Shown piece by piece: positions 14,067-20,957 of a DNA stretch of 20,976 nucleotides; position 1 is the first letter of the stretch; every line of letters begins with the position of its first letter. The position numbers were made by a program, and so were the translations under genes. Location of the stretch: positions 1 through 20,976 of the forward strand of contig CAKPGM010000019.1 in assembly GCA_934154805.1 (NCBI GenBank), written 5' to 3'. The notes beneath the pieces are model-generated. The model was not told the DNA's origin. It was given only the letters and a program-made list of their open reading frames with translations, and did not search any database. The DNA comes from an uncultured Clostridia bacterium (GTDB taxonomy: Bacteria > Bacillota > Clostridia > TANB77 > CAG-508).

Positions 14067-15353
14067 TTATTTTTTTGGTGTTAGTATTTTTGTTCCACCC
14101 ATATATGGCCATAAAACTTCTGGTATTGTGATGCTTCCATCTTCTTGGTAGTGATTTTCTAAGAATGCAATTAGCATACGAGGAGGAGCAACTACTGTAT
14201 TGTTTAAAGTATGTGCATAATAGTTTCCTTTTTCTCCTTTTATACGAATTCCAAGTCTACGAGCTTGCGCATCTGTTAAATTAGAGCAACTTCCAACCTC
14301 AAAATATTTTTTCTGTCTTGGGCTCCAAGCTTCTACATCACAAGATTTTGCTTTTAAATCAGCTAAATCTCCACTGCAACATTCTAGCGTACGAACTGGA
14401 ATTTCCATACTTCTAAATAGTTCTACTGTATATCTCCATAACTTGTCGTACCAATTCCAGCTATCTTCTGGTTCACAAACAACTATCATTTCTTGCTTCT
14501 CGAATTGATGGATTCTATAAACTCCTCTTTCCTCTATTCCGTGAGAACCTTTTTCTTTTCTAAAGCAAGGAGAATATGAAGTCATTGTATATGGCATATT
14601 TTCTTTGTTTAATAATTGACCTTTAAATTTTCCTATCATTGAGTGCTCTGATGTTCCAATTAGATATAAATCTTCGCCTTCAATTTTGTACATCATTTCA
14701 TCCATTTCTTTAAAGCTCATAACTCCATCTACAACATCACTACGAATCATATATGGTGGTATGCAATAAGTAAATCCTTTATTTATCATAAAGTCTCTTG
14801 CATATGAAAGTATTGCAGAATGAAGTCTTGCTATATTACCCATTAGATAATAAAATCCATTTCCGGCTACTCTTCTTGCTGAATCCAAGTCGATTCCATC
14901 AAGACTTTCCATTATGTCTGTATGATATGGAATTTCATATGATGGTACAACTGGATCTCCAAATTTTTCATTTTCTACATTCTCACTATCATCTTTTCCA
15001 ATTGGTACAGACTCGTGTATAATGTTCGGAATTTGCATCATTATTTTCTTTATTTTTCCTGCATATTCTTCTTCTAGCTTTTCATTTTCAACTAATTTTT
15101 GATTTATTTCTTTTACTTGTTCTTTTACACTTTCCGCTTCTTCTTTTTGACCATTTCTCATAAGGTTTCCTATTTGGTCACTTAAAGAATTTCTTTGTGC
15201 TCTTAGTTCATCGCCTTTGCATTTTACACTTCTGCTTTTTTCGTCTAGTTCAATAACTTCATCTACTAATGGAAGTTTTTCATCCTGAAATTTATTTTTT
15301 ATGTTTTGTTTTACTATATCAGGATTTTCTCTTAAGAATTTAATGTCTATCAT
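14067..15353 (-). CDS. serS: Seryl-tRNA synthetase
   Basis: Charges tRNA-Ser (and tRNA-Sec where present) with serine. 428 residues from the selected start, which begins MIDIKFLRENPDIVKQNI. Residues 1 to about 110 form the long antiparallel coiled-coil arm (NSLSDQIGNL, EVKEINQKLVENEKLEEE) that binds the long variable arm of the tRNA. The class II catalytic core follows, with motif 2 around SPCFRKEKGSHGIEERGVYRIHQFEK and motif 3 near NNTVVAPPRMLIAFLENH. AAGGGGG, 8 bases before 15353, supports this start over an in-frame one eight codons upstream. A T-box leader precedes it and engB follows. Confidence 0.97.
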   Translation of the reverse strand: MIDIKFLRENPDIVKQNIKNKFQDEKLPLVDEVIELDEKSRSVKCKGDELRAQRNSLSDQIGNLMRNGQKEEAESVKEQVKEINQKLVENEKLEEEYAGKIKKIMMQIPNIIHESVPIGKDDSENVENEKFGDPVVPSYEIPYHTDIMESLDGIDLDSARRVAGNGFYYLMGNIARLHSAILSYARDFMINKGFTYCIPPYMIRSDVVDGVMSFKEMDEMMYKIEGEDLYLIGTSEHSMIGKFKGQLLNKENMPYTMTSYSPCFRKEKGSHGIEERGVYRIHQFEKQEMIVVCEPEDSWNWYDKLWRYTVELFRSMEIPVRTLECCSGDLADLKAKSCDVEAWSPRQKKYFEVGSCSNLTDAQARRLGIRIKGEKGNYYAHTLNNTVVAPPRMLIAFLENHYQEDGSITIPEVLWPYMGGTKILTPKK

Positions 15354-15377
15354 AAAATTTCCCCCTTTAAATACCAA

Positions 15378-15620
15378 AAATCACCCTTATAAAACTATAA
15401 GGGCGATTTATTTTCGCGGTACCACCTTAATTTATAATACTTGTGATTTCTCATCACTAATATCCTAATCTCGTAAATGCTTATAACCTAGCATCAATCG
15501 GTTAGCTTTCGCTAAAAGCTCTAAAAGTAGATTCACAAAATATTTTAAGCTATTTTCACCAACCATAGCCTCTCTTATAAAATTTAGATTGTTACTATTC
15601 TTTTATCAATCGCTTATTAA
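15378..15620 (-). promoter_or_regulatory. Serine T-box leader of serS-engB
   Basis: The minus strand carries the T-box sequence AAGGTGGTACCGCG (15415-15428), an upstream AGAGAG bulge with the GGCTATGGTTGG-type distal Stem I loop, and a terminator hairpin, AAATCGCCCTTATA paired with TATAAGGGTGATTT (15378-15409), followed by TTTT. In the Stem I 3' side the sequence GAATCTAC offers TCT (15529-15531) as a serine specifier codon. Uncharged tRNA-Ser would pair at the specifier and T-box to favour antitermination. Promoter boxes lie about 15625-15660, but I cannot decide between two overlapping -35/-10 pairs. Confidence 0.92.
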
Positions 15621-15647
15621 TATATGTATATATTACCACATAAGTTC

Positions 15648-15677
15648 AAAAAAATCAATACTTGCACCGATTTTTTT
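15648..15677 (-). terminator. Possible weak terminator after relB-like gene
   Basis: A perfect 9-bp inverted repeat, AAAAAAATC and GATTTTTTT, with a 12-base loop. On the minus strand it ends in a T7 run. The stem is almost all A-T, and it overlaps the region of the serS promoter, so its strength is doubtful. Confidence 0.35.
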
Positions 15678-15704
15678 AATTTGTTTGTTACAGTGATTTT
15701 ATAT

Positions 15705-15980
15705 TTAATTGTTTAACTCCTCCAATAATTCATTTACATTTTCGAATGTTTTAGTATTTTTGTCGTTACTAATTCTTGTTGCCTCTTCAATTGCTTCCAA
15801 TGTTTCTTTATTATATCTTGGCATTTCTATTTTAAAAGGAATGCTATATGTTAATGTAACTTGTTTTAAAAATATTTTTATTGCCTCGGCCATTGTTAGT
15901 CCTAATTTATCCAATGTATCTTCAGCTTTTTGTTTTAACTCTGGCTCGATTCTTATATTAATATTTTCTGTTTTTTTCAT
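15705..15980 (-). CDS. relB: RelB/DinJ-family antitoxin, no toxin partner in view
   Basis: A 91-residue protein whose N-terminal half is a ribbon-helix-helix DNA-binding domain of the RelB/DinJ family (INIRIEPELKQKAEDTLDKLGLTMAEAI, about residues 6-33, then FLKQVTLTYSIPFKI). The acidic C-terminal half (EATRISNDKNT to ELLEELNN) would normally wrap the toxin. In type II systems the RelE/YafQ toxin gene overlaps or follows within a few bases. Here the next 350 bases downstream hold only the serS promoter and T-box, and none lies just upstream, so the antitoxin is solitary. The RBS GGAGGT is 7-8 bases before the ATG. A palindromic operator overlaps its promoter, suggesting autorepression. Confidence 0.85.
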   Translation of the reverse strand: MKKTENINIRIEPELKQKAEDTLDKLGLTMAEAIKIFLKQVTLTYSIPFKIEMPRYNKETLEAIEEATRISNDKNTKTFENVNELLEELNN

Positions 15981-15991
15981 AAAATACCTCC

Positions 15992-16036
15992 TATGCTACT
16001 ACATATATAGTAGCATAAATGTACGCACATTGTCAA
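15992..16036 (-). promoter_or_regulatory. Promoter and palindromic operator of the RelB-like gene
   Basis: On the minus strand TTGACA (16031-16036), an 18-base spacer and TACTAT (16007-16012). A perfect 10-bp inverted repeat, TATGCTACTA and TAGTAGCATA with a 6-base spacer (15992-16017), covers the -10 box and start site, and lies immediately before the RBS. Ribbon-helix-helix antitoxins usually bind such palindromes to repress their own operon. Confidence 0.72.
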
Positions 16037-16137
16037 TACATTTCATTCTGTATTATTTTCTTTTATTTACTTATTATATATCCTCAACCTTCTCTTGTCC
16101 AGCATAATCATACGTCAAATTTTTACAAATTTTGCAA

Positions 16138-16170
16138 AAAATCTACTAACATAAAATGCTAGTAGATTTT
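16138..16170 (-). terminator. Terminator of the rnj-gltX operon
   Basis: A perfect 11-bp stem, AAAATCTACTA (16138-16148) and TAGTAGATTTT (16160-16170), lies 5 bases beyond the gltX stop and is followed on the minus strand by further T residues. Confidence 0.88.
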
Positions 16171-16175
16171 TATTT

Positions 16176-17822
16176 TTACTTTACAAGTTTTAGTCTTTTT
16201 TCTACAGAATCTTTGCCTAGTACTTGCATTATTTCGTATAAGTCTGGCGTGTTTCTTCTCTTTGTTAAAGCCACTCTTAGAACTGTACTAATGTCTCCTA
16301 CATGTCCTGGCCAGTTTTCTGGATTTTGTTTGTATTCTTTTACTTCTCTTGCATATCCTAGTTCTTCTGCTAGGTCTTTTATTTTTCCAAACCAAGTTGT
16401 TTGGTCATCTGATAAATCAAAGTACTTTTCTAAATACAAATCTAATATTTTCTTAATTTCTTCTTTGTCATTTATTTTGTCAAATTCATATTCGTCTGTG
16501 TTTGCAAAGAATTCATCATCATACATATATTCTATACAATTTTTTACATCTGACCATTTAGAAATATCTCTACGAGGTTTTGCTTTTCCACGTTCAATTC
16601 CTAATACTTTTAAAGAATATTCTTTGTTATTTAAAAGTTCTTCTAGTTCTTTATCAAATTCTTTTGCCCAAACTAAAGAGCTATCATAAACTTCCTGTGC
16701 TGTCATTTTTGATATTACATTTTTACCGATGTCTAATAATTTAACCATATCAAACAATGCACCGCTTACGCTCATTTTGTTTAATTGGAAATCAAACTCT
16801 TCCATTGCTTTGTCTGGGTTTGCTTTTCTCCAATTTTCAAATGTCGAGTTTGCTATGTTTAGTAAATATTCTTTAACTGCATTTACAGGGATTCCTATTT
16901 CTCTATAATATCCTGCAGAAGCTTCTGGGTCTTTTCTTTTACTAATTTTACGTTTGTTACCATTGTCATTTTTTAATATTGTTGCTGTATGAGCATATCT
17001 AGGAGGTTTAAATCCTAGTTCTTGGAATAGTTGCAAATGCACTGGTACAGAAGATAGCCATTCATCTCCTCTTGTTACATGTGTTGTATGCATTAAGTGA
17101 TCATCCACAACATGTGCAAAGTGATATGTTGGAAGTCCATCTGCCTTTATGATAACTATATCTTGATCATTTTCTGGCATTTCCACATTTCCTTTTATTA
17201 CATCTTTATGTTTTATCTTTTTATCTTCTCTTCCTGGAGATTTAAATCTGATTATATATTTCTCTCCATTTTTTATTTTTTCAACAGCTTCTTCAACAGT
17301 TATATTTCTGCATTTAGCCCAAACTCCATAGTATCCTGGTCTAACTCCTGCTGTTTCTTGTTTTGCTCTCATTTCTTCGCCATCTTCTGGAGTACAGAAG
17401 CAAGGGTATGCTTTTCCCATTTCAATCATATATTTTGCATAAGCTTGATATATTTCTTTTCTCATAGATTGTCTATATGGTCCATATTCTCCATACCATT
17501 CTGTTTCGGTTTTCATTCCTTCGTTTGGCATAAGTTCAAAGTATTTTAAAGATTCTATAATATCTTTAATTCCATCTTTTACTTCTCTCTTTTGGTCCGT
17601 GTCTTCCACTCTCATAAAGAATACACCATTAGTTCTTTTAGCAAGCATTGTTGCAATTAAAGCTTGATAAATTGTACCTATGTGTACACTTCCTGTTGGA
17701 CTTGGTCCTATTCTTACAACCATAGCCCCTTCTGGTAGATTTCTTTCAGGATATTTTTCCTCATAATATTTTATTGGTTTTGCATCTGGGAATATTAAAT
17801 CCGCTAAATCTTTATAATCCAT
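16176..17822 (-). CDS. gltX: Glutamate-tRNA ligase (class I)
   Basis: A class Ic aminoacyl-tRNA synthetase of 548 residues that charges tRNA-Glu (and, in species with GatCAB, often tRNA-Gln). The HIGH motif is PSPTGSVHIGT (about 37-47) and the KMSKS-type motif is KISKRKDPEA. MRVEDTDQKRE and DGLPTYHFAHVVDDHLM are also diagnostic of GluRS/GlnRS. The protein is longer than the usual about 480-500 residues, with an N-terminal lead of about 30 residues before the Rossmann core, and matches the long clostridial GltX form. GluRS is preferred over GlnRS because of the bacterial-type core and C-terminal helical domain. An AGAGGA box precedes the ATG; rnj ends 22 bases upstream, so the two are co-transcribed. 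Confidence 0.92.
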   Translation of the reverse strand: MDYKDLADLIFPDAKPIKYYEEKYPERNLPEGAMVVRIGPSPTGSVHIGTIYQALIATMLAKRTNGVFFMRVEDTDQKREVKDGIKDIIESLKYFELMPNEGMKTETEWYGEYGPYRQSMRKEIYQAYAKYMIEMGKAYPCFCTPEDGEEMRAKQETAGVRPGYYGVWAKCRNITVEEAVEKIKNGEKYIIRFKSPGREDKKIKHKDVIKGNVEMPENDQDIVIIKADGLPTYHFAHVVDDHLMHTTHVTRGDEWLSSVPVHLQLFQELGFKPPRYAHTATILKNDNGNKRKISKRKDPEASAGYYREIGIPVNAVKEYLLNIANSTFENWRKANPDKAMEEFDFQLNKMSVSGALFDMVKLLDIGKNVISKMTAQEVYDSSLVWAKEFDKELEELLNNKEYSLKVLGIERGKAKPRRDISKWSDVKNCIEYMYDDEFFANTDEYEFDKINDKEEIKKILDLYLEKYFDLSDDQTTWFGKIKDLAEELGYAREVKEYKQNPENWPGHVGDISTVLRVALTKRRNTPDLYEIMQVLGKDSVEKRLKLVK

Positions 17823-17844
17823 ATTTTTTCCTCTTTCTTATAAA

Positions 17845-19683
17845 TTAAATTTCCATTATTATTGGTAATATCATTGGATCTCTTTTTGTTTTTTGGAATA
17901 TATAATCTCTTAAGTTGTCTTTTAATGTTGATTTGATTGTTGACCAATCTGTAATATGTCTTTGTTCAAATTCATATACTTCTGATTTTATTACGCTTTT
18001 TACTTCTTCCATTAGGTTTTCTGATTCTCTAACATATACAAATCCTCTTGAGATTACATCTGGTCCAGATACTATCTCTCCTGTTGATGAATCCATTGTT
18101 AAAACAATTACTATCAAACCGTCTTGTGATAAGTGTTGTCTATCTCTTAAAACTATATTTCCTACATCACCAACACCTAAACCGTCTACTAGTACTTTTC
18201 CTGATGGTACAGATGTTGTGAATTTTGCTTCATCTTCATTTATTTCTAGTGTTCTACCATTGTGTGTGATAAATATATTTTGTGCTGGTATTCCCAATTT
18301 TTTAGCTGTTTCAGCGTGTGCAATTAATTGTCTGTATTCTCCGTGTACTGGTATAAAGTATTTTGGTCTTGCTAAAGATAATATCAATTTTTGTTCTTCT
18401 TGGCAAGCGTGTCCTGAAACGTGAACATCAGCAAGTGCACTGTATACTACTTCTGCTCCTATTTTCATTAAGTCATCTATTACTTTTGATACTAATTTTT
18501 CGTTTCCAGGAATTGCATTTGCAGAAATGATTACTAAGTCATTTGGTGTTATAGTTACTTTTTTGTGTTCTCCTGCTGCCATTCTTGTTAAAGCTGACAT
18601 TGTTTCGCCTTGGCTTCCTGTTGTAATTATTACTAATTGTTCGTCATTGTAATTTTTAATTAAGTCTATGTCTATAAATGTATCTTCTGGCGCATCAATG
18701 TAGCCTATTTCCATAGCTGTTTCTATCATTTTTATCATACTTCTACCGCATACAGCTATTTTTCTATTATATTTAACAGCTGAATCTACTATTTGTTGAA
18801 CTCTATGAACGTTTGATGCGAATGTTGCAACTACTATTCTTTTTTTGCAATTCATAAATAGTTTGTCAAACACTTCTCCAACAGAGCTTTCTGACATTGT
18901 AAATCCTTTTCTCTCTGCATTTGTACTGTCTGACATAAGAGCTAGTATTCCTTTGTTTCCAAGCTCTGCAATTCTTCCTAGATTCATTTGCTTTCCATCT
19001 ATTGGTGTATAGTCTATTTTAAAGTCACCTGTATGAAGTATTGTTCCTGTTGGTGTTGATATTGCTAACATTACAGAATCTGGTATACTGTGACAACTGC
19101 TTATAAATTCTACACTGAATTTTCCAAGTTTAACTGTTTGTCCTTGTTCAACTTCGTGTAATTCTGAGCTTCTTAATAAATGATGTTCTTCTAGTTTTCC
19201 CTTTATTAGTCCTATTGTCAATTTAGTTGCATATATTGGAATGTTCACTTGTTGTAATACATATGGAATTGAACCAATATGGTCTTCGTGTCCGTGTGTT
19301 ATTACCATTCCTCTTATTTTTTCTTTATTTTTTACTAAGTATGATACATCTGGTATAACTAAGTCTATTCCAAGCATATCATCTGTTGGGAATTCTAGAC
19401 CACAGTCTACTACAATTATATCGTTCTCGTACTCAAATACTGTAATATTCTTACCAATCTCTTCGATTCCTCCTAAAGGAATTATTTTTATATTTGGTTT
19501 TTTGAATCTAAATTCTTCTTTTTTTGTAGCTCTTTTTCTAGTTGTTTTTTTCTCTGCTACAACCTTTTCTTGAGCTTCTGTTTTTTTGTTATAGTTTTTT
19601 CTATATCCTCTCTTTTTAGTATTCTTGACTACGGAATTAGTTTTGTTTTCCATAGTATTATTGTTTAAGTTTTCTTCTGTCAT
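17845..19683 (-). CDS. rnj: Ribonuclease J
   Basis: A metallo-beta-lactamase/beta-CASP ribonuclease with 5'-3' exonuclease and endonuclease activity, central to mRNA decay in Firmicutes. 612 residues, longer than the common about 555 because of a basic, low-complexity N-terminal extension (residues 1-60, KKRGYRKNYNKK and RKRATKKEE), which could bind RNA. The zinc-binding motif is THGHEDHIGS, then SCHSIPDS, HTGDFKID and SDSTNAERKG; the beta-CASP and C-terminal parts carry GSQGETMSALTRMA, VHVSGHA and HGEYRQL. The RBS AAGGAG is 9-10 bases before the ATG. It has a consensus promoter and a 215-base structured leader, and is followed by gltX. J1 and J2 paralogues cannot be told apart here. Confidence 0.95.
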   Translation of the reverse strand: MTEENLNNNTMENKTNSVVKNTKKRGYRKNYNKKTEAQEKVVAEKKTTRKRATKKEEFRFKKPNIKIIPLGGIEEIGKNITVFEYENDIIVVDCGLEFPTDDMLGIDLVIPDVSYLVKNKEKIRGMVITHGHEDHIGSIPYVLQQVNIPIYATKLTIGLIKGKLEEHHLLRSSELHEVEQGQTVKLGKFSVEFISSCHSIPDSVMLAISTPTGTILHTGDFKIDYTPIDGKQMNLGRIAELGNKGILALMSDSTNAERKGFTMSESSVGEVFDKLFMNCKKRIVVATFASNVHRVQQIVDSAVKYNRKIAVCGRSMIKMIETAMEIGYIDAPEDTFIDIDLIKNYNDEQLVIITTGSQGETMSALTRMAAGEHKKVTITPNDLVIISANAIPGNEKLVSKVIDDLMKIGAEVVYSALADVHVSGHACQEEQKLILSLARPKYFIPVHGEYRQLIAHAETAKKLGIPAQNIFITHNGRTLEINEDEAKFTTSVPSGKVLVDGLGVGDVGNIVLRDRQHLSQDGLIVIVLTMDSSTGEIVSGPDVISRGFVYVRESENLMEEVKSVIKSEVYEFEQRHITDWSTIKSTLKDNLRDYIFQKTKRDPMILPIIMEI

Positions 19684-19898
19684 TATTATTTATCTCCTTC
19701 TTTCTTTGTGTGTTGTTACTCTCATTTTATCCGTTCTCATAAAATATTTTATTTGTACGCAAAAATACATATATCTATTATTTCCTAGATATATTATTTT
19801 ACAACATCCTATAAATATTACTATATAAAATTTCCGCCCAATATAGTAATTATAATAATATAAAATCTCTTCTTTACCCGATTTCTGGGTAACAACTG
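19684..19898 (-). promoter_or_regulatory. Structured 5' leader of rnj-gltX
   Basis: The predicted leader holds three hairpins in order from the 5' end: TTACCC/GGGTAA with a 7-base loop (19874-19892), starting about 6 bases from the predicted 5' end; a perfect 10-bp stem ATTACTATAT/ATATAGTAAT with a GGCGGAAA-containing 14-base loop (19817-19850); and a perfect 9-bp stem ATATATCTA/TAGATATAT with loop GGAAATAA (19769-19794). None has a T-run, so they are not terminators. No known riboswitch core was recognised. Confidence 0.55.
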
Positions 19899-19904
19899 TT
19901 TATT

Positions 19905-19933
19905 ATTATATACTAATTTTCTGAAATTGTCAA
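19905..19933 (-). promoter_or_regulatory. Consensus sigma-A promoter of rnj-gltX
   Basis: On the minus strand TTGACA (19928-19933), a 17-base spacer and TATAAT (19905-19910): both boxes and the spacing are ideal. The -35 box is 7 bases from that of the divergent tRNA-Gly promoter. Confidence 0.85.
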
Positions 19934-19940
19934 ATTTTGC

Positions 19941-19969
19941 TTGACAAAGCTCTTATATTTTGGTATTAT
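19941..19969 (+). promoter_or_regulatory. tRNA-Gly promoter
   Basis: TTGACA (19941-19946), a 17-base spacer and TATTAT (19964-19969), with the mature tRNA starting 17 bases later. Confidence 0.8.
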
Positions 19970-19985
19970 AATAATGCTTGAATTT

Positions 19986-20061
19986 GCGGGAATAGCTCAG
20001 TTGATAGAGCGCTGCCTTGCCAAGGCAGAGGTCACGGGTTTGAGCCCCGCTTCCCGCTCCA
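19986..20061 (+). tRNA. tRNA-Gly (anticodon GCC), unusual elbow
   Basis: A 76-base cloverleaf with CCA encoded: 7-bp acceptor stem GCGGGAA/TTCCCGC, D-arm GCTC-AGTTGATA-GAGC, anticodon stem CTGCC/GGCAG with loop TTGCCAA (anticodon GCC), discriminator T73. Two normally fixed bases are changed: position 19 is A instead of G (loop AGTTGATA) and position 56 is T instead of C (T-loop TTTGAGC). This keeps a possible A19-U56 tertiary pair. The outer T-stem pair 49-65 is an A-C mismatch. The rest is regular, so it may function. Confidence 0.93.
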
Positions 20062-20069
20062 TTAAGTTT

Positions 20070-20094
20070 TGTGTAACTTAGTTACACATTTTTT
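20070..20094 (+). terminator. tRNA-Gly terminator
   Basis: A perfect 8-bp stem, TGTGTAAC (20070-20077) and GTTACACA (20081-20088), with a TTA loop, then TTTTTT. Confidence 0.85.
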
Positions 20095-20143
20095 ATTAAG
20101 TATGTTCTATTTATTTTTAATAGTACATAATATTATATTAGAT

Positions 20144-20217
20144 GGCGAGTTAGCCAAGTGGTAAGGCACGAGTCTGCAAAACTCTGATCATCAGTTCGAC
20201 TCTGATACTCGCCTCCA
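20144..20217 (+). tRNA. tRNA-Cys (anticodon GCA)
   Basis: A 74-base cloverleaf with CCA encoded: acceptor GGCGAGT/ACTCGCC, D-arm GCC-AAGTGGTAA-GGC, anticodon loop CTGCAAA (anticodon GCA), T-arm ATCAG-TTCGACT-CTGAT, discriminator T73. The closing pair of the anticodon stem is C-T. Unlike the neighbouring tRNA-Gly it has the normal GG in the D-loop and TTC in the T-loop. It has its own upstream AT-rich segment (TACATAATATTAT) after the tRNA-Gly terminator. Confidence 0.95.
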
Positions 20218-20226
20218 ATTGAAATC

Positions 20227-20258
20227 AACTTACGGACTTAAAAGTTCGTAAGTTTTTA
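20227..20258 (+). terminator. tRNA-Cys terminator
   Basis: A 12-bp stem with one G-U pair, AACTTACGGACT (20227-20238) and AGTTCGTAAGTT (20243-20254), followed by a T-run. Confidence 0.85.
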
Positions 20259-20309
20259 TTTTATATAAAACTTTCAAGTTCTCTTATCACAGAAAGGAGG
20301 ACTTTTTTC

Positions 20310-20393
20310 ATGCTTGAATTTAAAGTAATTGAAAAACTAAAACCTAATAAAGATTTAACAGACATCTTAAAAGATTTTAAATACAAGGAATGA
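20310..20393 (+). CDS. Tiny ORF, 27 aa, unknown
   Basis: MLEFKVIEKLKPNKDLTDIL and so on, ending TGA-TAA. It is preceded by an excellent RBS (AGAAAGGAGG, 20291-20300) 9 bases before the ATG, which argues for translation now or in the past. I recognise no family. Position directly after tRNA-Cys and before a second interrupted ORF suggests the relic of an inserted element or a leader peptide. Confidence 0.4.
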   Translation: MLEFKVIEKLKPNKDLTDILKDFKYKE

Positions 20394-20398
20394 TAAAA

Positions 20399-20527
20399 AT
20401 GAAAGTTACTTATACAAGAAAATCTGAAAAAAACAAAGAATTAAATTCATTGGAATGAACAAAATTAATGAACAACTATAAAAACACAGCAGAAAAAATT
20501 GTCTTAAATGAATATGTTTTTATATAA
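20399..20527 (+). pseudogene. Small ORF interrupted by in-frame TGA, unknown
   Basis: From the ATG at 20399 the frame reads MKVTYTRKSEKNKELNSLE, then TGA (20456-20458), then TKLMNNYKNTAEKIVLNEY to a TAA at 20525-20527. A TGG to TGA change would account for it, giving a 42-residue protein. AAGGA lies about 10 bases upstream of the start. A strong hairpin terminator follows at 20536. Family not recognised. Confidence 0.35.
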
Positions 20528-20535
20528 ATAATCTT

Positions 20536-20587
20536 CAAAAAAGAGGAAAAAATTATCGAAGTAATTTTAATCCTCTTTTTTGTTTTT
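20536..20587. terminator. Long hairpin terminator after the small ORFs
   Basis: The outer stem CAAAAAAGAGGA/TCCTCTTTTTTG (20536-20547 and 20571-20582) and inner stem AAAATTA/TAATTTT form one long hairpin followed by TTTTTTG on + and preceded by A residues, so it could serve both strands. Confidence 0.7.
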
Positions 20588-20591
20588 TGAA

Positions 20592-20666
20592 TATGGGAGT
20601 AAAATCTATGTCTAGCCAGCACTGAATTTGTACTCTCGCGCAAATTCCATTAAGGGAACTCCCATA
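20592..20666. repeat. Nested inverted-repeat element of unknown nature
   Basis: A 9-bp outer stem, TATGGGAGT (20592-20600) and ACTCCCATA (20658-20666), encloses a 7-bp stem, GAATTTG (20624-20630) and CAAATTC (20641-20647), whose 10-base loop is TACTCTCGCG. The element is less AT-rich than its surroundings. It could be a structured RNA, a transposon end or a recombination site; no known family was recognised. A second 10-bp inverted repeat, TAATTGAAAT/ATTTCAATTA, follows at 20672-20712. Confidence 0.45.
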
Positions 20667-20723
20667 CCCTTTAATTGAAATAAGATTATTAATTTGCAAA
20701 TAATTTCAATTATAAATTGTAAT

Positions 20724-20957
20724 TTATATGTTTTGAAAATTTATTTTATTAAAAAATAAGCGGTTCAATATTCCAAGAAAACCAAAAAGGATAATAAATG
20801 AACCTACTATGAATACCATAAGCCAAGAAAAAAATAAAATGACTATTGTTCTTATTGCTGTTGCTAAATTAGAATCTGTATTTTTTATTCCTATCTTAGC
20901 AAGTATTGCTGTTATTCCTGCAAAAAATGCAGAGCCAAAAGCATATAAAATCCACAT
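20724..20957 (-). pseudogene. Truncated EamA-family transporter
   Basis: A 77-residue frame whose first 52 residues (MWILYAFGSAFFAGITAILA, then KIGIKNTDSNLATAIRT) match the N-terminus of EamA/DMT transporters, which are normally about 140 residues (half-size) or 290-300 residues. The loop after TM2 is missing and the rest (FIILFGFLGILNRLFFNKI) only roughly resembles TM3 before an early stop, so it is an internally deleted, truncated relic. The RBS GAAGGAA and start codon remain intact. Confidence 0.65.

Noticed and set aside
15378..15704. Toxin gene downstream of the RelB-like antitoxin
   Set aside because: This stretch is accounted for by the serS T-box and promoter and contains no frame with an RBS.
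16156..16689. 177-residue + frame opposite gltX, and similar frames opposite rnj (17915-18424), gltX (17097-17549) and the methyltransferase (4448-4840)
   Set aside because: Each lies wholly or almost wholly opposite a confidently identified gene, lacks an RBS and resembles no family.
20399..20527. TGA read as tryptophan (alternative genetic code)
   Set aside because: Clear genes in the window use TGG for Trp, and TGA ends the intact variable-protein copy 1, so a single broken small ORF is the simpler explanation.
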